The notes below the pieces were generated by a model. It was not told where the DNA came from. It was given only the letters and a program-made list of their open reading frames with translations, and did no database searches. Positions 1-10,005 of a DNA stretch of 64,000 nt are shown here, piece by piece. The translations under genes were made by a program, and so were the position numbers. How positions within the stretch are numbered: the first letter of the stretch is position 1; each line of letters starts with the position of its first letter. This DNA comes from Streptomyces sp. L2 (GTDB lineage Bacteria; Actinomycetota; Actinomycetes; Streptomycetales; Streptomycetaceae), in contig NZ_QBDT01000001.1 of NCBI RefSeq assembly GCF_004124325.1, positions 7,688,001-7,752,000 on the forward strand. The letters run 5' to 3'.

Positions 1-1080
1 GAGGTCCACATGCTGTTCCACGGCACCGGCGCGGGCGTCACCGAGGGCCCCCACCTGTACCGCCGCCACGGCTTCTACTACCTGATGACCGCGGAGGGCG
101 GCACCTCCTGGGACCACCAAGTCACCGTCGCCCGCTCGCCCACCCTGCTCGGCCCCTACGAATCCGACCCCCACGGGCCCACCCTCACCTCGCGCCACCG
201 CCCCGAACTCACCCTGCAGAAGGCGGGACACGGCAGCCTGGTCCGCACCCGGACCGGCGAGTGGTACCTGGCCCACCTCACCGGCCGCCCCGACACCCCG
301 CGCGGCCGGTGCGTCCTCGGCAGGGAGACCGCCCTCCAGCGCGTGGAGTGGTCCGAGGACGGCTGGCCCCGGGTGGCGGGCGGCATCCCCGCCGACCGGA
401 CACCCGCGCCCCGGCTGCCCGCGCACCCGTTTCCCGAGGAGCCCGCCCGCGACGACTTCGACGGCGACCGGCTCGGCCCGCACTGGGCCACCCTGCGCCG
501 CCCGGCCACACCGGACTGGGCCGACCTCACCGCCCGCCCCTCCCACCTGCGCGTCCACGGCGGCCAGTCACCGCGCGGCCTGCGCACCCCCAGCCTGGTC
601 GCCCGCCGCGCCGGCTCCTTCCACTGCTCCCTGGAAGCACCGGTCGACTTCGACGCCGCCGGCACCCAGCAACTCGCCGGTCTCACCGCGTACTACGACA
701 CCCGCAACTGGCACTACGCCTACATCAGCCGCGACGACGGCGGCAGAAGAGTGCTGTCGGTCCTCACGTGCGACGACGGCAACCGGGTGGAGGGCGCCAC
801 GGTCCCACTGCCGGACACCGGGCCCGTCGAACTGCGGGTGACCCTCGGCCTGCCGTACGTCGTCTTCCACCACCGCCCGCCAGGAGGGCAGTGGGCGGCG
901 CTCGGGGCGCCGCTGGACGCGACGATCCTGTCCGACGAGTACGCCGGCGAGAAGCAGCCCCCCGAAGGCCGCGCCGCCAGCCCCGCCTTCACCGGCACCT
1001 TCCTCGGCCTCTGGGTCCAGGACATCGCCGCCGACGGCGCCTACGCCGACTTCGACCACGCCACCTACCGCGAGCACTGA
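1..1080 (+). CDS. GH43-type beta-xylosidase/arabinofuranosidase, C-terminal part (5' end outside window)
   Basis: The frame is open through the first base of the window, so the gene starts upstream and only about 359 C-terminal residues are seen. The first part contains GTGAGVTEGPHLYRR followed by a YYLM strand, which matches the region around the general-acid glutamate of glycoside hydrolase family 43. The last 200 residues look like the beta-sandwich (DUF1349-like) domain that closes GH43 beta-xylosidases. No signal peptide can be assessed. The family hydrolyses xylose or arabinose side chains of plant polysaccharides. The exact substrate cannot be read from this fragment. A strong hairpin follows the stop codon. 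Confidence 0.8.
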   Translation, partial: EVHMLFHGTGAGVTEGPHLYRRHGFYYLMTAEGGTSWDHQVTVARSPTLLGPYESDPHGPTLTSRHRPELTLQKAGHGSLVRTRTGEWYLAHLTGRPDTPRGRCVLGRETALQRVEWSEDGWPRVAGGIPADRTPAPRLPAHPFPEEPARDDFDGDRLGPHWATLRRPATPDWADLTARPSHLRVHGGQSPRGLRTPSLVARRAGSFHCSLEAPVDFDAAGTQQLAGLTAYYDTRNWHYAYISRDDGGRRVLSVLTCDDGNRVEGATVPLPDTGPVELRVTLGLPYVVFHHRPPGGQWAALGAPLDATILSDEYAGEKQPPEGRAASPAFTGTFLGLWVQDIAADGAYADFDHATYREH

Positions 1081-1094
1081 CCCGCCCCGAACGC

Positions 1095-1128
1095 CCGGCC
1101 GCCGCCGGGCCCTACCCGCGGCGGCCGG
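1095..1128 (+). terminator. Hairpin terminator after the GH43 gene
   Basis: A perfect 11-bp GC-only stem (CCGGCCGCCGC paired with GCGGCGGCCGG) with a 12-nt loop begins 15 bases after the stop codon. There is no T-tract, as is common for terminators in high-GC actinobacteria. Confidence 0.6.
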
Positions 1129-1143
1129 ACCCGCTCCAGTTGA

Positions 1144-1605
1144 TCAACCGTAGTTCTGGACCCACACCTCGGTAGTGTGCTTCTTGCCGAAGACACCCAC
1201 ATCCGCGGTGTACGTGCCGCCTACCTTGGCATTGTTCATTCGGGTGTGAATCGTCTTTCCATTGCAGAGCCATTTCCTGGACCCATGGACCTCCTGGTAA
1301 TGCCCATTGATGCGTTGCAAGATCGCGATCCGGACCTTGGTTCCGTCACCGCCGTTCCAGCAACGGAAGGCGACCTGCAAGACCTTGGACCGGGACTTGA
1401 CGCTGGGTGTGTTCCAGTCTCCCTTTTTGGAACCGTGGTACAGGGTGAACCACCTGGCGGACGCCGACGCGGTGGGCGAGGTGATGGCCGTACCGGTGAC
1501 GGCCATGGTCGAGGCGGGAGCCGCTGTGGCGGGCGTTCCAAGAACGCCGCCGACGCCGAGCGCCGCCGTGGAGAGGACGACGACGGCTCGCTTGTGCACG
1601 TTCAT
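1144..1605 (-). CDS. Small secreted protein of unknown function
   Basis: 153 residues. The N-terminus MNVHKRAVVVLSTAALGVGG leads into an alanine-rich AxA site (TPATAAPA), a clear Sec signal peptide. The mature part is about 120 residues, basic, with two cysteines (RCWNGG and WLCNGK) that could form one disulphide, and ends in WVQNYG. A GGAGG ribosome site lies about 9 bases before ATG. It is monocistronic and converges on the GH43 gene. I do not recognise the family. It resembles the many small exported proteins of streptomycetes. Confidence 0.7.
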   Translation of the reverse strand: MNVHKRAVVVLSTAALGVGGVLGTPATAAPASTMAVTGTAITSPTASASARWFTLYHGSKKGDWNTPSVKSRSKVLQVAFRCWNGGDGTKVRIAILQRINGHYQEVHGSRKWLCNGKTIHTRMNNAKVGGTYTADVGVFGKKHTTEVWVQNYG

Positions 1606-1865
1606 GCTGGTGATTCCTCCGTTGGCGGATGGGGCAGGCCGATTGCGGCGCGGACCGCGCTGTTCGCGTCATCGCCGACCCTTTGTGCCCCCAGAACATA
1701 CGATCCGCCCACACGAGCTGCGTCCCACAAAGGGTTGATCTTCCGTACAGACCAGCGCGGTAGCCGCGGGGCTCCTGCGACTTCCGCGGTACGGCCGCGC
1801 GGTCGCCGGGTACGAGTTCGGGCCGCCGGGCTGATCGCCCGGCAAGGAGGGCTGACAACCGGCCA

Positions 1866-2765
1866 TCACTCAGTGCGGGGCGCGACGGTGTCCCGGGAGG
1901 CCGTGCCACCGGCGGAATCGCTGCCCACCGCCTGCCGGTAGTAGTCGGCGAGGCGGTGCCGCCCGGTGGCCGGGGAGACCACGTCGTGGGTGAGCACGGT
2001 GAGCGGGAACTCGACGACCGCGTGGACGCGGGAGGGTGTCAGCAGACGCAACAGGGCCAGCCCCGCCGTGAGGAGCCCAGCCGGAACGTGGGTGATACGC
2101 GGGGCCGTGCCCAGGGCCCGGAAGGCCTCCTGGGCGATCTGCTCGTGCGTGAGCACATCAGGGCCGCCGACCTCGACCTCACCGCTGTCGCCGGTGAGGG
2201 CGTCGGCCGCCGCCGCGGCGACATCCGCGCCGTCGACGGGATTGATACGGAAGCCGCCGTCACCGAACACGAAGACGCGGCCCTTGCGCGCCATGTCGAG
2301 GTACTCGTCGAAGTCGGAGAAGAACCCGTTCGGGAACAGGATCGTGTGCGCCACACCGGAATTACGCAGCTCCTGCTCGAACGCCCGCTTGGCACGCACG
2401 AGTTGCAGCTTCTCCAGAGCGGGCGCGTGCACGACGGAGGAGTAGACGAACGCGCCGACCCCGGCCCGCTCGGCCTCCTCCAAAAGATTCCGGTTGGCGC
2501 CGTAGTCCACGTCCCAGCAGCTCTGCCCGCTCTTCTTCCCCACCAGCCCGATGGTGCTCACGACCGCGTCCATGCCGTCGCAGCAGCCCGAGAGCGCGGC
2601 CCGGTCGGTCGCATCGGCGGTGAACACGTCGTCCACGGCGTCGCGGACCGGCCCCAGCCGGCCGGGGTCGCGGACCAGCGCCCGCACGTGGTGTCCGCGG
2701 TCCTTCAGTTCCCGGACGACGTGTCGTCCCAGATAGCCGGTCGAACCGGCGACGAGAACCCTCAT
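1866..2765 (-). CDS. NmrA/atypical SDR-type NAD(P)-binding protein
   Basis: 299 residues. The N-terminal GSTGYLGRHVVREL is a Rossmann GxxGxxG motif placed as in atypical short-chain dehydrogenases of the NmrA/SDR5 type. ALVRDPGRL follows, where these proteins read the NADP phosphate. No canonical YxxxK catalytic pair is obvious, so it may be a redox-sensing or weakly catalytic member. The start was set at MRVLVAG because the longer open frame upstream runs into the neighbouring regulator gene and has no family-like sequence. It lies 64 bases downstream of, and on the same strand as, a TetR regulator that probably controls it. Confidence 0.75.
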   Translation of the reverse strand: MRVLVAGSTGYLGRHVVRELKDRGHHVRALVRDPGRLGPVRDAVDDVFTADATDRAALSGCCDGMDAVVSTIGLVGKKSGQSCWDVDYGANRNLLEEAERAGVGAFVYSSVVHAPALEKLQLVRAKRAFEQELRNSGVAHTILFPNGFFSDFDEYLDMARKGRVFVFGDGGFRINPVDGADVAAAAADALTGDSGEVEVGGPDVLTHEQIAQEAFRALGTAPRITHVPAGLLTAGLALLRLLTPSRVHAVVEFPLTVLTHDVVSPATGRHRLADYYRQAVGSDSAGGTASRDTVAPRTE

Positions 2766-2829
2766 TGTCCCGTGCCCTTCGTGTCGTCGGACGATGGATG
2801 CCGTAGCCGCCACGGGCCAGGACTCGTGC

Positions 2830-3423
2830 TCACGTACGGCCGCCGAGCAGCTCGCCGACCGCGGCCAACGCCTCGTCGACGGGCAGCGACGCGTCCAGCA
2901 CCTGGTGCAGCACGATCCCGTCCAGCAGCGCGGTGACGACGACGGCCGCGCCGGTGCGCCTCGCCTCGGACCACGACGGGTAGAGCTCCGCGAGTCGCTC
3001 ACCGATCCGCGCCCGCGCCTGACGGAGCCCGTCTCGCAGGACGTCGCCCAGCACGGGGTCGCGCAGGGCGCCCGCCATCAGTTCCACCGCCAGGCGCAGC
3101 GTGCGGCCCTCGCCCGTCGTGGCCGGTACCAGCTCGCGGAGCGTCTCCAGGGCGGCGTGCGGCTCCGGTGCCTCCAGCAGGGCGTCGAGGACCGGCGTGA
3201 TGACCTCGTCCCCGGCCTTCCGCGCGATGGCCTGGTGCAGGCCGGCCAGGCCGCCGAAGTGGTAGTGGATCAGCCCGACCTGGGCCCCGGCCCGCTCGGC
3301 CACCGCCCGCGTGGTCACCGCGGGCCAGCCGCCCTCGGCCAGCAACGCGACGCCCGCATCCGTCAACTGCTCACGGCGGCGCAGCCCACGCCCCGAAGTT
3401 GCACGACCGACCAAATTAGTCAC
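2830..3423 (-). CDS. TetR-family transcriptional regulator
   Basis: 197 residues with a GTG start. Residues about 15-60 form the TetR helix-turn-helix (AVAERAGAQVGLIHYHFGG, with the usual YHF before the recognition helix end). The rest is an all-helical ligand-binding domain with no obvious ligand signature. It is transcribed towards the NmrA-type reductase gene, so a two-gene regulator-plus-reductase unit is likely. A directly repeated CGACCAAA element overlaps the start region and could be its own operator. Confidence 0.85.
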   Translation of the reverse strand: MTNLVGRATSGRGLRRREQLTDAGVALLAEGGWPAVTTRAVAERAGAQVGLIHYHFGGLAGLHQAIARKAGDEVITPVLDALLEAPEPHAALETLRELVPATTGEGRTLRLAVELMAGALRDPVLGDVLRDGLRQARARIGERLAELYPSWSEARRTGAAVVVTALLDGIVLHQVLDASLPVDEALAAVGELLGGRT

Positions 3424-3432
3424 ACGACCAAA
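3408..3432 (-). promoter_or_regulatory. Possible TetR autoregulatory operator (direct repeat)
   Basis: CGACCAAA occurs at 3408-3415 and again at 3425-3432, a 17-bp period, with the regulator's GTG start codon (3421-3423) between them. Position and repetition suggest an operator for the regulator itself. This is inference only. Confidence 0.3.
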
Positions 3433-3454
3433 GTAGCGCCCGTTCCTCGGAAGC

Positions 3455-3940
3455 TCAAGGGAGCGGGGTGTGCTCTCGTATTCGCGGACGGATGCGGCGG
3501 GAGCGGCCGAGCCGGCCCAGAGTTCGTTCGGTCGTCCAGCGCTGACGAAAGGGCTGGAAGCCCTTCACGCCGAGGCCCTTGGTGGTGGTCTTTAAGCCGA
3601 TGTCCCTGACGGAGGCATGACCGGCGGCTCCGCGGTAGGCGGTATCGCCCCACATCTTGCTGACGGCGGGGCGGCGGTGAGCCACCATCTCGTTCACCTG
3701 GTGGCCGGGGTGGACGTCGTGGATGATGGCGGCGGTGCCTAGGACCACCAGGAGCAGGCCGAGCGTGTCGGCGACGATGTTCCTCTTGCGCCCCCTGACC
3801 TTCTTGTCGCCGTCGAGTCCCACCGTGCCGGCATCCGCGCTGAACACGCTCTTCGCGGACTGCGAGTCGATCATCGCCGCGGTGGGCTCCGGCTCCTCTC
3901 CCGCCGCACGGCGGACCATGCCGCGCAGGAGATCGTGAAC
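3455..3940 (-). pseudogene. IS5-family transposase fragment
   Basis: The reading frame carries TAAMIDSQSAKS, KVRGRKRNIVADTLGLLL, WGDTAYRG and RQRWTTERTLG. These are the blocks around the D, D and E catalytic residues of IS5-family DDE transposases common in streptomycetes. The N-terminal DNA-binding half is missing: upstream residues in the frame are unrelated low-complexity sequence. The C-terminal end is also degenerate. No inverted repeats were found, so this is a dead remnant next to the TetR gene. Confidence 0.75.
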
Positions 3941-4087
3941 CCGACCTTGTGCGTGAACCGGACCCGTGTGGCTACGTCGGGCACGGCCGCATTCCCGCTC
4001 CATCCGGAGCTGCACGGTCAGAGAACCCGGCCCGCCCGCCAGGTCCTCTGATCGGGCTCCGCCGCCCTGGGACACGCCTTCGAGCGA

Positions 4088-5530
4088 TCAGTAAGGTGCG
4101 CGTACTTGTTGCCACTTCTGGTTGGCAGTGCCTCTCCAGGAGTACTGGACGGCTCTTGGGCCGGCGGTGATGGTCAGGCTCTTGCCGCTGTGCCGGGCGG
4201 TGATGCGCCAGGAACCGCCGCCGATGCTGGTGAATTGCCACTGCTGGTTCCAGTCGACGCCGCAGGTCTGCTGGGTCAGCCACGCCCCGTCGTTGGTGAC
4301 CGAATTCGGCACCGTGAGGCATTTGTGATTGTGCCGGTCGATGATCCGGTAATAGCCGTCGTCCAGGGGGAGGAGCTGCCAGTGCTGGTTGGTGTTCTGG
4401 GCGTTGCCGCAGGGGCGTTGCGTCACACCGGCCCCGTCGTTCCAGGACCACAGCGCGGTCAGGCACTGGCCGCTGTGCTGGGCCCGCAGCTCCTGGTAGG
4501 GGTTTCCCCAGCCGACCCCGCTCACCACGCCGGTGTCGGTGTTGATGAAGACCCGCGGGTGATAGGGCATCCACAGCGACCTGTTGGTGGGAAACCGCAG
4601 CGGCAGCCAGACGTACTCCGAGTCGTTGTGCACACCGTGCCAGGGCTGCGCCCACCGGTCGCCCATGTAGAGGTACGAGGTCGTGCGGCTGCCCTGGACA
4701 GGGACGATGGAGGTGACCTGCGAGCCGTAGCCGATGCTGTCGCCAAGATTGGTCTGGCCGCTCCAGGGACCGGCCATGCTGGTCGCGGTGGTGTATTTCT
4801 GCTGGTTCGGATTCCAGCCGGTGGTGCCCGATGACACCATGAAGTAGACACCGTTGCGCTTGAACACCGACTGCGCTTCCCGCGCCACGCCGTGCAGGGT
4901 GGTGACCCGGGCGGCAACACTCAGATAGTCGGGGGCCAGGCGGAAGATGGTCTGGTCCTTCTGGCCATTGGTCGTCGAGATCAGGTACGCACGGCCGTCG
5001 GTGTCCCGGAAGACAGTCATGTCGAAGGACTTGTACCCCATGGGGCGGAAGCTGCCCCGGTAGGTATAGGTGCCGTCCACCGTGGGCGATGTGGCGACTG
5101 CGACCTTGTTCTCGGTCATGGGCGATGGATAGTTCTCTTTGCGAACGAAGAGTACATACTGATGCGTGCTGGCGTTGTAAATGACCCTGGGCCGATAGAC
5201 CCCGGCTCTCTGCAGCTCGGGGGCCGAGGACTGGACCAGCGCACTGTTACGGAATTCCCATGTACGCAGATCGCTGGAGCGGTAGATCGGGACGGATGCG
5301 AACGGGCCGTTGGGAAAAGTGTTTTCGCCGAACCAGTAATAGTACCCGTCCACTTTGATCATGCTGCCGCCATGTCCATGTACCGCATCTCCGGCGGTAT
5401 TGATGAACTGGGTCCCGTTGGTGAACGTCCCCGCGGCGGCTGCGGCGTCATCAGCGGCCTGCAATGGTAAGAGGAAGCCGAGGAAAAATGCGACGGCTAA
5501 TCGCAGAACGATATGCAATGCCCTGGACAT
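4088..5530 (-). CDS. Secreted GH43 (subfamily 24-like) exo-beta-1,3-galactanase with ricin-type lectin domain
   Basis: 480 residues. A signal peptide (about 1-32) is followed by a GH43-like five-bladed propeller (about 35-340) with the EAQSVFKRNGVYFMVSSGTTG block and a YGSQ motif. In GH43_24 galactanases these positions carry the acid Glu and a Gln in place of the usual base. Residues about 345-480 are a beta-trefoil CBM13 with three QxW repeats (NQHWQL, NQQWQF, NQKWQQ). The expected substrate is the beta-1,3-galactan backbone of arabinogalactan. The start was chosen at MSRALH, which has AGGA about 10 bases upstream; a longer frame adds 20 unlikely residues. Leu11 and Leu21 are TTA codons, suggesting bldA-dependent translation. 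Confidence 0.8.
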   Translation of the reverse strand: MSRALHIVLRLAVAFFLGFLLPLQAADDAAAAAGTFTNGTQFINTAGDAVHGHGGSMIKVDGYYYWFGENTFPNGPFASVPIYRSSDLRTWEFRNSALVQSSAPELQRAGVYRPRVIYNASTHQYVLFVRKENYPSPMTENKVAVATSPTVDGTYTYRGSFRPMGYKSFDMTVFRDTDGRAYLISTTNGQKDQTIFRLAPDYLSVAARVTTLHGVAREAQSVFKRNGVYFMVSSGTTGWNPNQQKYTTATSMAGPWSGQTNLGDSIGYGSQVTSIVPVQGSRTTSYLYMGDRWAQPWHGVHNDSEYVWLPLRFPTNRSLWMPYHPRVFINTDTGVVSGVGWGNPYQELRAQHSGQCLTALWSWNDGAGVTQRPCGNAQNTNQHWQLLPLDDGYYRIIDRHNHKCLTVPNSVTNDGAWLTQQTCGVDWNQQWQFTSIGGGSWRITARHSGKSLTITAGPRAVQYSWRGTANQKWQQVRAPY

Positions 5531-5792
5531 AGGTGCACATCCTTGTACGAGTTCCTGAGCGAGCGTGGTTGACGGATACACCGGCAACACGTCGCCTCAC
5601 CGGAACAACGTCGCATACCCGTCGGTGATTTGCCACTTGTCGCTCAGGGGAGAGGCAGCGCGAAGGGCGCTGCCATCCCTGTAGGAGCCCGCAGACCTGC
5701 GCTCTCGCCTCGCGGCGGTGCGGGTCCCATGCAGCCTTAGACCACATCCCGGCCATCGCGAGCCACGCTCAAAGTCGCAGCGTTCGCCGTGC

Positions 5793-7427
5793 CTAACGCG
5801 GGCAGATGCCCCGTGCGTAGTCGACCGTGGCGGTCTGCCGGGAGTAGGTCCATTCCGGGTCGAGCAGCTTCGCCTTCAGCTGCCGTGCGGCGGCCGGGCT
5901 CTCCACGATGTAGCCGAAGTCCTGCAGCCAGGCCGGATAGAGATTCTTCGAGCCGATGTAGAACGCGGAGTCGTCGACCGAGACGAGTTTGTGGTGGAGC
6001 GCGTACGGGTGGCCGTCCCGCCACTTGTCCGACGCGGCGCTGCGGAACTCAGCGAGTTGCAGGTTGGCGCACAGGGCGCTGTTCGCGGAGGCCCGGTCAC
6101 CAGTGAGCCGTGTGAGCCGGTCACGGAGAATGTCGCTGATCTCGGACAGTGACCTGATCTGCGAGTAACCGCCACTGCCGATCAGACCGCGGTTCGCCGG
6201 ATCACTCACCACGATGCGGACCTTGACCCCGGCCGCGAGCTTGGCGGCCAGAGTGTCGTACAGCCGGATGTCGTAGCGCGGCAGCGGCGGACACGTGCCG
6301 TTCAGGTCCTGCTGGGAGATCTCAATGTGCTCGCGGGCGCTGCCGATCAGCGAGCGCAGCGCGCTCTCCTCGGGGTTGACGCTGTCGTAGCCGCGGTCCG
6401 CGTTGGTGTTGTCGTGTGCGTGGATGCCGCAGGCGGAGCCGGGAGCGGCGGGCAGGGCGGGCGGGGACGAGGGCGACGGGTCAGAGTCCCGGATGCCGAC
6501 GCCGAGTCCGCCGACGGCGATGACGGGGATGTCGCCGGGGTGGTCGGGAGCGGACATGTCCTGCCCCGTTGCCTGCTCCCTGTCCTGCTCCATGGTGGAC
6601 ATGCAGGGTGCGCCGGAGGAGGCGGCGAGCCAGACTTTGGCGGGGTGGCCCGCGTTCCGGCAGGTCCAGCTCCACAGCGTGTCCAGGTAGTGGCCAGCCG
6701 TGCGGGCGGCGGGTCCGGTGAGCGCCAGATCGACGTCCCACACCGGGTGAGAGGTGTCGATGTAGTCGTCCTTCCAGTCGTTGATGCCGCCGGTGATCAC
6801 GCTTCGCCCGTCGACCACCAGGAGCTTGGTGTGGTTCCAGGAGAAAGAGGTCTTGGAGGTCGTCATGGATGCGACGTTGAGGGTGATGCCGTGGGCGGCG
6901 TCGCCGAGCTTGGCCAAGAGGGCGTCACGGTAGGTCGCCGGTATCACATTGATGTGGTAGATGGGAGCGGCACCGACGAGGATCCGTACCCGCAGCCTGT
7001 GTCCGGCCGCCACCGAGGCCTTGAGTCCGGCGATGATGGCGTCCTCGAAGGCGCCGTTGGGCAAGGGAGCCAGCGAGGAGATGTCCACCGTGTCGCGGGC
7101 GGCGGAGATGTTCTGAGTCATTTTGTCCAGAAGTCGCTGGGTGCCGGGACGGCTGGCGCACCCCGGGTCGTCCCAGCAGCCGGGAGTCTGCAACAGCCAG
7201 CCGCTCGGGTCGTCGCCCGGCGCGTCCAGGGCGTTGCCTTCCGTACGCTGCCATACGCGCCCTTCGGTGGCGGGCGAGACGGTACGTAACGTCTGCTCGA
7301 TAGCGTCAAGATGCGGGCTAGCTGGGTCGGCGTGCGCGGGGGCGGCGGGGAGCACGGCGAGGAGGGCCGTGAGCGCGAGGGCACAGGGCGTCGGACGACC
7401 GAATCGGGGCAGTCGTTGGCGGGCCAA
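5793..7427 (-). CDS. pld: Secreted phospholipase D
   Basis: 544 residues from a TTG start with AAGGA upstream. The N-terminus is a typical signal peptide ending near AHADPAS. Two HxKxxxxD motifs are present: H199-K201-D206 followed by GRSVITGG, and H478-K480-D485 followed by a GSKN block. These mark a two-lobed phospholipase D of the secreted Streptomyces type, which hydrolyses or transphosphatidylates phosphatidylcholine. Length and spacing fit that family. Leu47, just after the signal peptide, is TTA. The gene stands alone, with no partner in the same direction nearby. Confidence 0.92.
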   Translation of the reverse strand: MARQRLPRFGRPTPCALALTALLAVLPAAPAHADPASPHLDAIEQTLRTVSPATEGRVWQRTEGNALDAPGDDPSGWLLQTPGCWDDPGCASRPGTQRLLDKMTQNISAARDTVDISSLAPLPNGAFEDAIIAGLKASVAAGHRLRVRILVGAAPIYHINVIPATYRDALLAKLGDAAHGITLNVASMTTSKTSFSWNHTKLLVVDGRSVITGGINDWKDDYIDTSHPVWDVDLALTGPAARTAGHYLDTLWSWTCRNAGHPAKVWLAASSGAPCMSTMEQDREQATGQDMSAPDHPGDIPVIAVGGLGVGIRDSDPSPSSPPALPAAPGSACGIHAHDNTNADRGYDSVNPEESALRSLIGSAREHIEISQQDLNGTCPPLPRYDIRLYDTLAAKLAAGVKVRIVVSDPANRGLIGSGGYSQIRSLSEISDILRDRLTRLTGDRASANSALCANLQLAEFRSAASDKWRDGHPYALHHKLVSVDDSAFYIGSKNLYPAWLQDFGYIVESPAAARQLKAKLLDPEWTYSRQTATVDYARGICPR

Positions 7428-7923
7428 GGGTGGTTCCTTGTCTTCAGTCGGATCCGCAGGGGATCTTCCATGGATCTAGGTGAGCTGACGGTGAAGGTGA
7501 TCTTCCGTCGACAAGAAGTTACCGGCCGGTTCACTCCGATGCCTGACAACAGTCGATCATCAGCCACATCGTCAGTAGGCCAGTAGACCCGGCGGTTGTG
7601 GACACCCCGATGAGCACCGCCCCTGAGCCGCCGGCCAAAACTCGTGCGCACTGCCCACCGCGGGAATGCGCACCGCCGGACGGTTGTGGGCATCGGACGA
7701 CCCGGTGCGCATCCGCGTCACCGAGCCATGAGGTCTCCGCGAGAACAGTCCAATATTTCACGAATGCACAATCCTGTGCTATCTGACCTGTCCTGCACGT
7801 GCCGATCCCCTCCACAGCATGGCTTCTGCCTGATGCGCTGTGAGAACCGGAGCGCAGCGCCCGCCGCCTTCGATTCAGAGTGGCGAGTGGAGCGAGTTCG
7901 CCGTCAGCCGTGGGGAGGCCCAC
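7428..7923. other. About 500 bases without a recognisable gene
   Basis: This is the upstream region of the phospholipase D gene and of the broken Sua5-like gene. Open frames here are short and unlike any family I know. No strong inverted repeat was noticed. Confidence 0.5.
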
Positions 7924-8600
7924 ATGAATGATCAGGCCGTGGTGGTGCGTCCCGACGCGGCCGGCCTTGGCCGGGCGTCGAATCTGCCGCGTGCTGGCGG
8001 GGCGTGCGCCTTTCCGACGGAAACCTATACGGCTTGGGTGCCCACGCGTTCACGCCCAGCGCGATCGCGGAGATCTACCGGCTGAAGAACCGCCCAGTTT
8101 GGAATCCGCTCATCGTGCACGTCATCGACGCGGAATCGGCGCATTCGCTGGCTCGTGTCTGGCCGGATGCAGCAGTGGCGCTGGCAGACCGGTTCTGGCC
8201 CGGACCCTTGTCGCTGGTAGTGGAACGCGTTGACCGCGTAGCGGACGCGGTCAACGCGGGCACCGGCACCGTTGCGCTGCGCGTGCCGGCCCATCCGGTA
8301 GCTCAGGCGCTGCTGAGGGAGTGCGGGCTACCACTGGCGGCTCCGAGCGCCAATCGGTCCGAGCAGCTTTCGCCGACGCGCGCCCAGCATGTGCTGCGCA
8401 GCCTGCGGATGTGCCGTTGGTCGTGGACGGCGGACCGCAAGGAGGTCGTCGGCGCGATCGACTGTCGGGCGAACCGTCCCAGGGCGGCGCCGTCCGCTCG
8501 CCCGGCTCTGCGCGGCGCCACTACGCACCGACGGCCAAGATCGTGATCATCGATGACTTCGGCACAACACGCGTTAGCGGGTACCGTCCATGATCTCCTC
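7924..8600 (+). pseudogene. Broken Sua5/YrdC (threonylcarbamoyl-AMP synthase-like) gene
   Basis: The sequence starts with MNDQAVVVRPDAAGLGRAS and reads to FPTET. It must then shift frame to continue as YGLGAHAFTPSAIAEIYRLK; loss of a single base around 8027 explains this, since intact homologues read FPTETVYGLGA. The second frame carries KNRPVWNPLIVHV and PGPLSLVVER through PLAAPSANRS, then breaks again near 8405, after which a third frame holds VPLVVDGGP and RRHYAPTAK. These are the conserved blocks of the family that makes threonylcarbamoyl-adenylate for t6A tRNA modification. At least two frameshifts make it non-functional, and it is probably a decayed extra copy. Confidence 0.8.
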
Positions 8601-9060
8601 GCGCCTCGCACCCCCAGGAGGTCCACGGTCCCGGCACCCGCACGCCTCCTCGTACCCGCGGCCCACACCAAGACCTGGCGGCTCCCCAGCGTGCCCGGTT
8701 CCAAGAGCCGGCACGACTACGTACGTGACGATGTGTACTGCCCCTGCACCGGCTGCCTGAATCATCACGCCGCCATGAGGCAATCGTCACAGTGCCACTG
8801 AGCCGGTCCAAGCCGCCTGACGGGAAGCAAAGGTGCGTTGTCCAGGACTTGGGGGCAACCCGCCGCTCGATGCTGTGAGAAGATCACATCCCGGACGCGC
8901 CCTGTCCATCGTGCGGGACTGAAGGCATCAAGAACCTCACTTCACGACACGTCGCAGGGCACTTCCTCCATTCCGGTCTCCGCCCGCTGTTCCAGCCAAC
9001 GGGCTGGTCCGAGCTGGCGAGAGCCGGTTCGTCTCTTGGTTTCAATCTCACGGAGTTATC
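8601..9060. other. Intergenic stretch, nothing recognised
   Basis: Only short overlapping frames with no family-like sequence. The last 60 bases contain GGAG at about 9051, the ribosome site of the next gene. Confidence 0.5.
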
Positions 9061-9471
9061 GTGTCGCACCGCTCATTACGCCTTGGCCTGACGACCCTGA
9101 CTGTCACCGGCCTCATCGGGCTCGCCGCCACCGTCGCGCCCGTCGCCTCCGCTGCTGACGCTCCCGCGGCGACGAACACCTGCCACCAGGGCGAGTTCTG
9201 TCTCTTCAGCGGGCCCCGTCAGACCGGCCAGATCATCTACAGGCTCGACGCCAAGGTCACCAGGACCGGCTTCACCTTCCCGGAGGTCGACTCGCTCGAC
9301 CCGGTGATCACGCCGCTTTCGGCACACAACCCGATCCCGGACTCCTTCGGCTGCATCGTGCGTCTCAACGACAAGCCACACTTCGCCGGTTCTGAACAGG
9401 AGATCGACGGCGTCGGCGACCACGAGTTGACCGGCGGACCCGTCGGGTCGATCACGCCTGACTGCGGCTGA
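9061..9471 (+). CDS. Secreted peptidase-inhibitor-I36-like protein
   Basis: 136 residues with a GTG start and GGAG about 7 bases before it. The signal peptide ends in an AxA site (VASAADA). The mature start CHQGEFCLFSGPRQTG resembles the first motif of the I36/beta-gamma-crystallin-like inhibitors secreted by streptomycetes (C-x-G-x-FCLF). The remaining two cysteines could form disulphides. Codon 6 is TTA (9076-9078). It has no operon partner. The assignment to I36 rests on one motif, so unknown-function secreted protein is the safe alternative. Confidence 0.65.
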   Translation: MSHRSLRLGLTTLTVTGLIGLAATVAPVASAADAPAATNTCHQGEFCLFSGPRQTGQIIYRLDAKVTRTGFTFPEVDSLDPVITPLSAHNPIPDSFGCIVRLNDKPHFAGSEQEIDGVGDHELTGGPVGSITPDCG

Positions 9472-9689
9472 CCCACTTCGGTTCCAGCGTCGCTCTGAGC
9501 CAGGTAGCGGGCATCGGCCATCGTCCACCACCCACTCGACGCCCAGCAAGGCCCTGAGGGCCAGGTGCGGTTGGTGGCCCAGCCCGCTGGCAGACCCCGC
9601 TACCTGGCAGATCGCCCTCCAAGCGCACTGACACAGAAGGCTCTTCGCATCGCTGATCGAAAGGTTGGTAGCACCGAGTGCGATGATCA

Positions 9690-10005
9690 ACAGCACACGC
9701 TACCGGTGTCAGGTGTTGCCGGTGGGGAGTCTCCATCGGTGGATGTCCCGTCGTTGCCGGCGGCTGTCAGGAGGCTTCCGTCGAGGGAGAAGGCCCGTGT
9801 GCGGAGTACCCCCCCAGGACTGGTGGCCATCCGTGTGCACCGCCGTGCTGGTGCTGCCCAGGAGTTGGTTGAGGAGGTGTGGGCTTTCCGTCTCGAGCGA
9901 GCAGTCCAGGTCCCGGTTGATCTGTTGGATGCGGGTGATGGCGGTGTGGAGTCCGGAGCGGTTTCCGCGGGCGGCCTCAAGTCGCCTCCAGTCCCGGAGG
10001 AGCAG
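9690..10005 (-). pseudogene. Fragment of a WD40-repeat-type protein
   Basis: On the minus strand one frame reads RDWRRLEAARGNRSGLHTAI and IQQINRDLDCSLE, which look like genuine helical protein. A second frame further on reads FSLDGSLLTAAGNDGT, close to a WD40 blade (FSPDGxxLATAxxDGT). The two need a frameshift to join, and neither has a start or a proper end. I read this as a small relic of a WD40 or NB-ARC-WD40 gene, with low certainty. Confidence 0.3.

Noticed and set aside
10..1175. Long opposite-strand and alternative-frame open frames over the GH43 gene
   Set aside because: They overlap a clear family gene and have the Arg/Pro/Gly-rich make-up of GC-rich shadow frames.
2766..3002. 79-residue N-terminal extension of the NmrA-type reductase
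   Set aside because: It overlaps the TetR gene and is Arg/Ser-rich nonsense; the Rossmann motif begins at the internal ATG.
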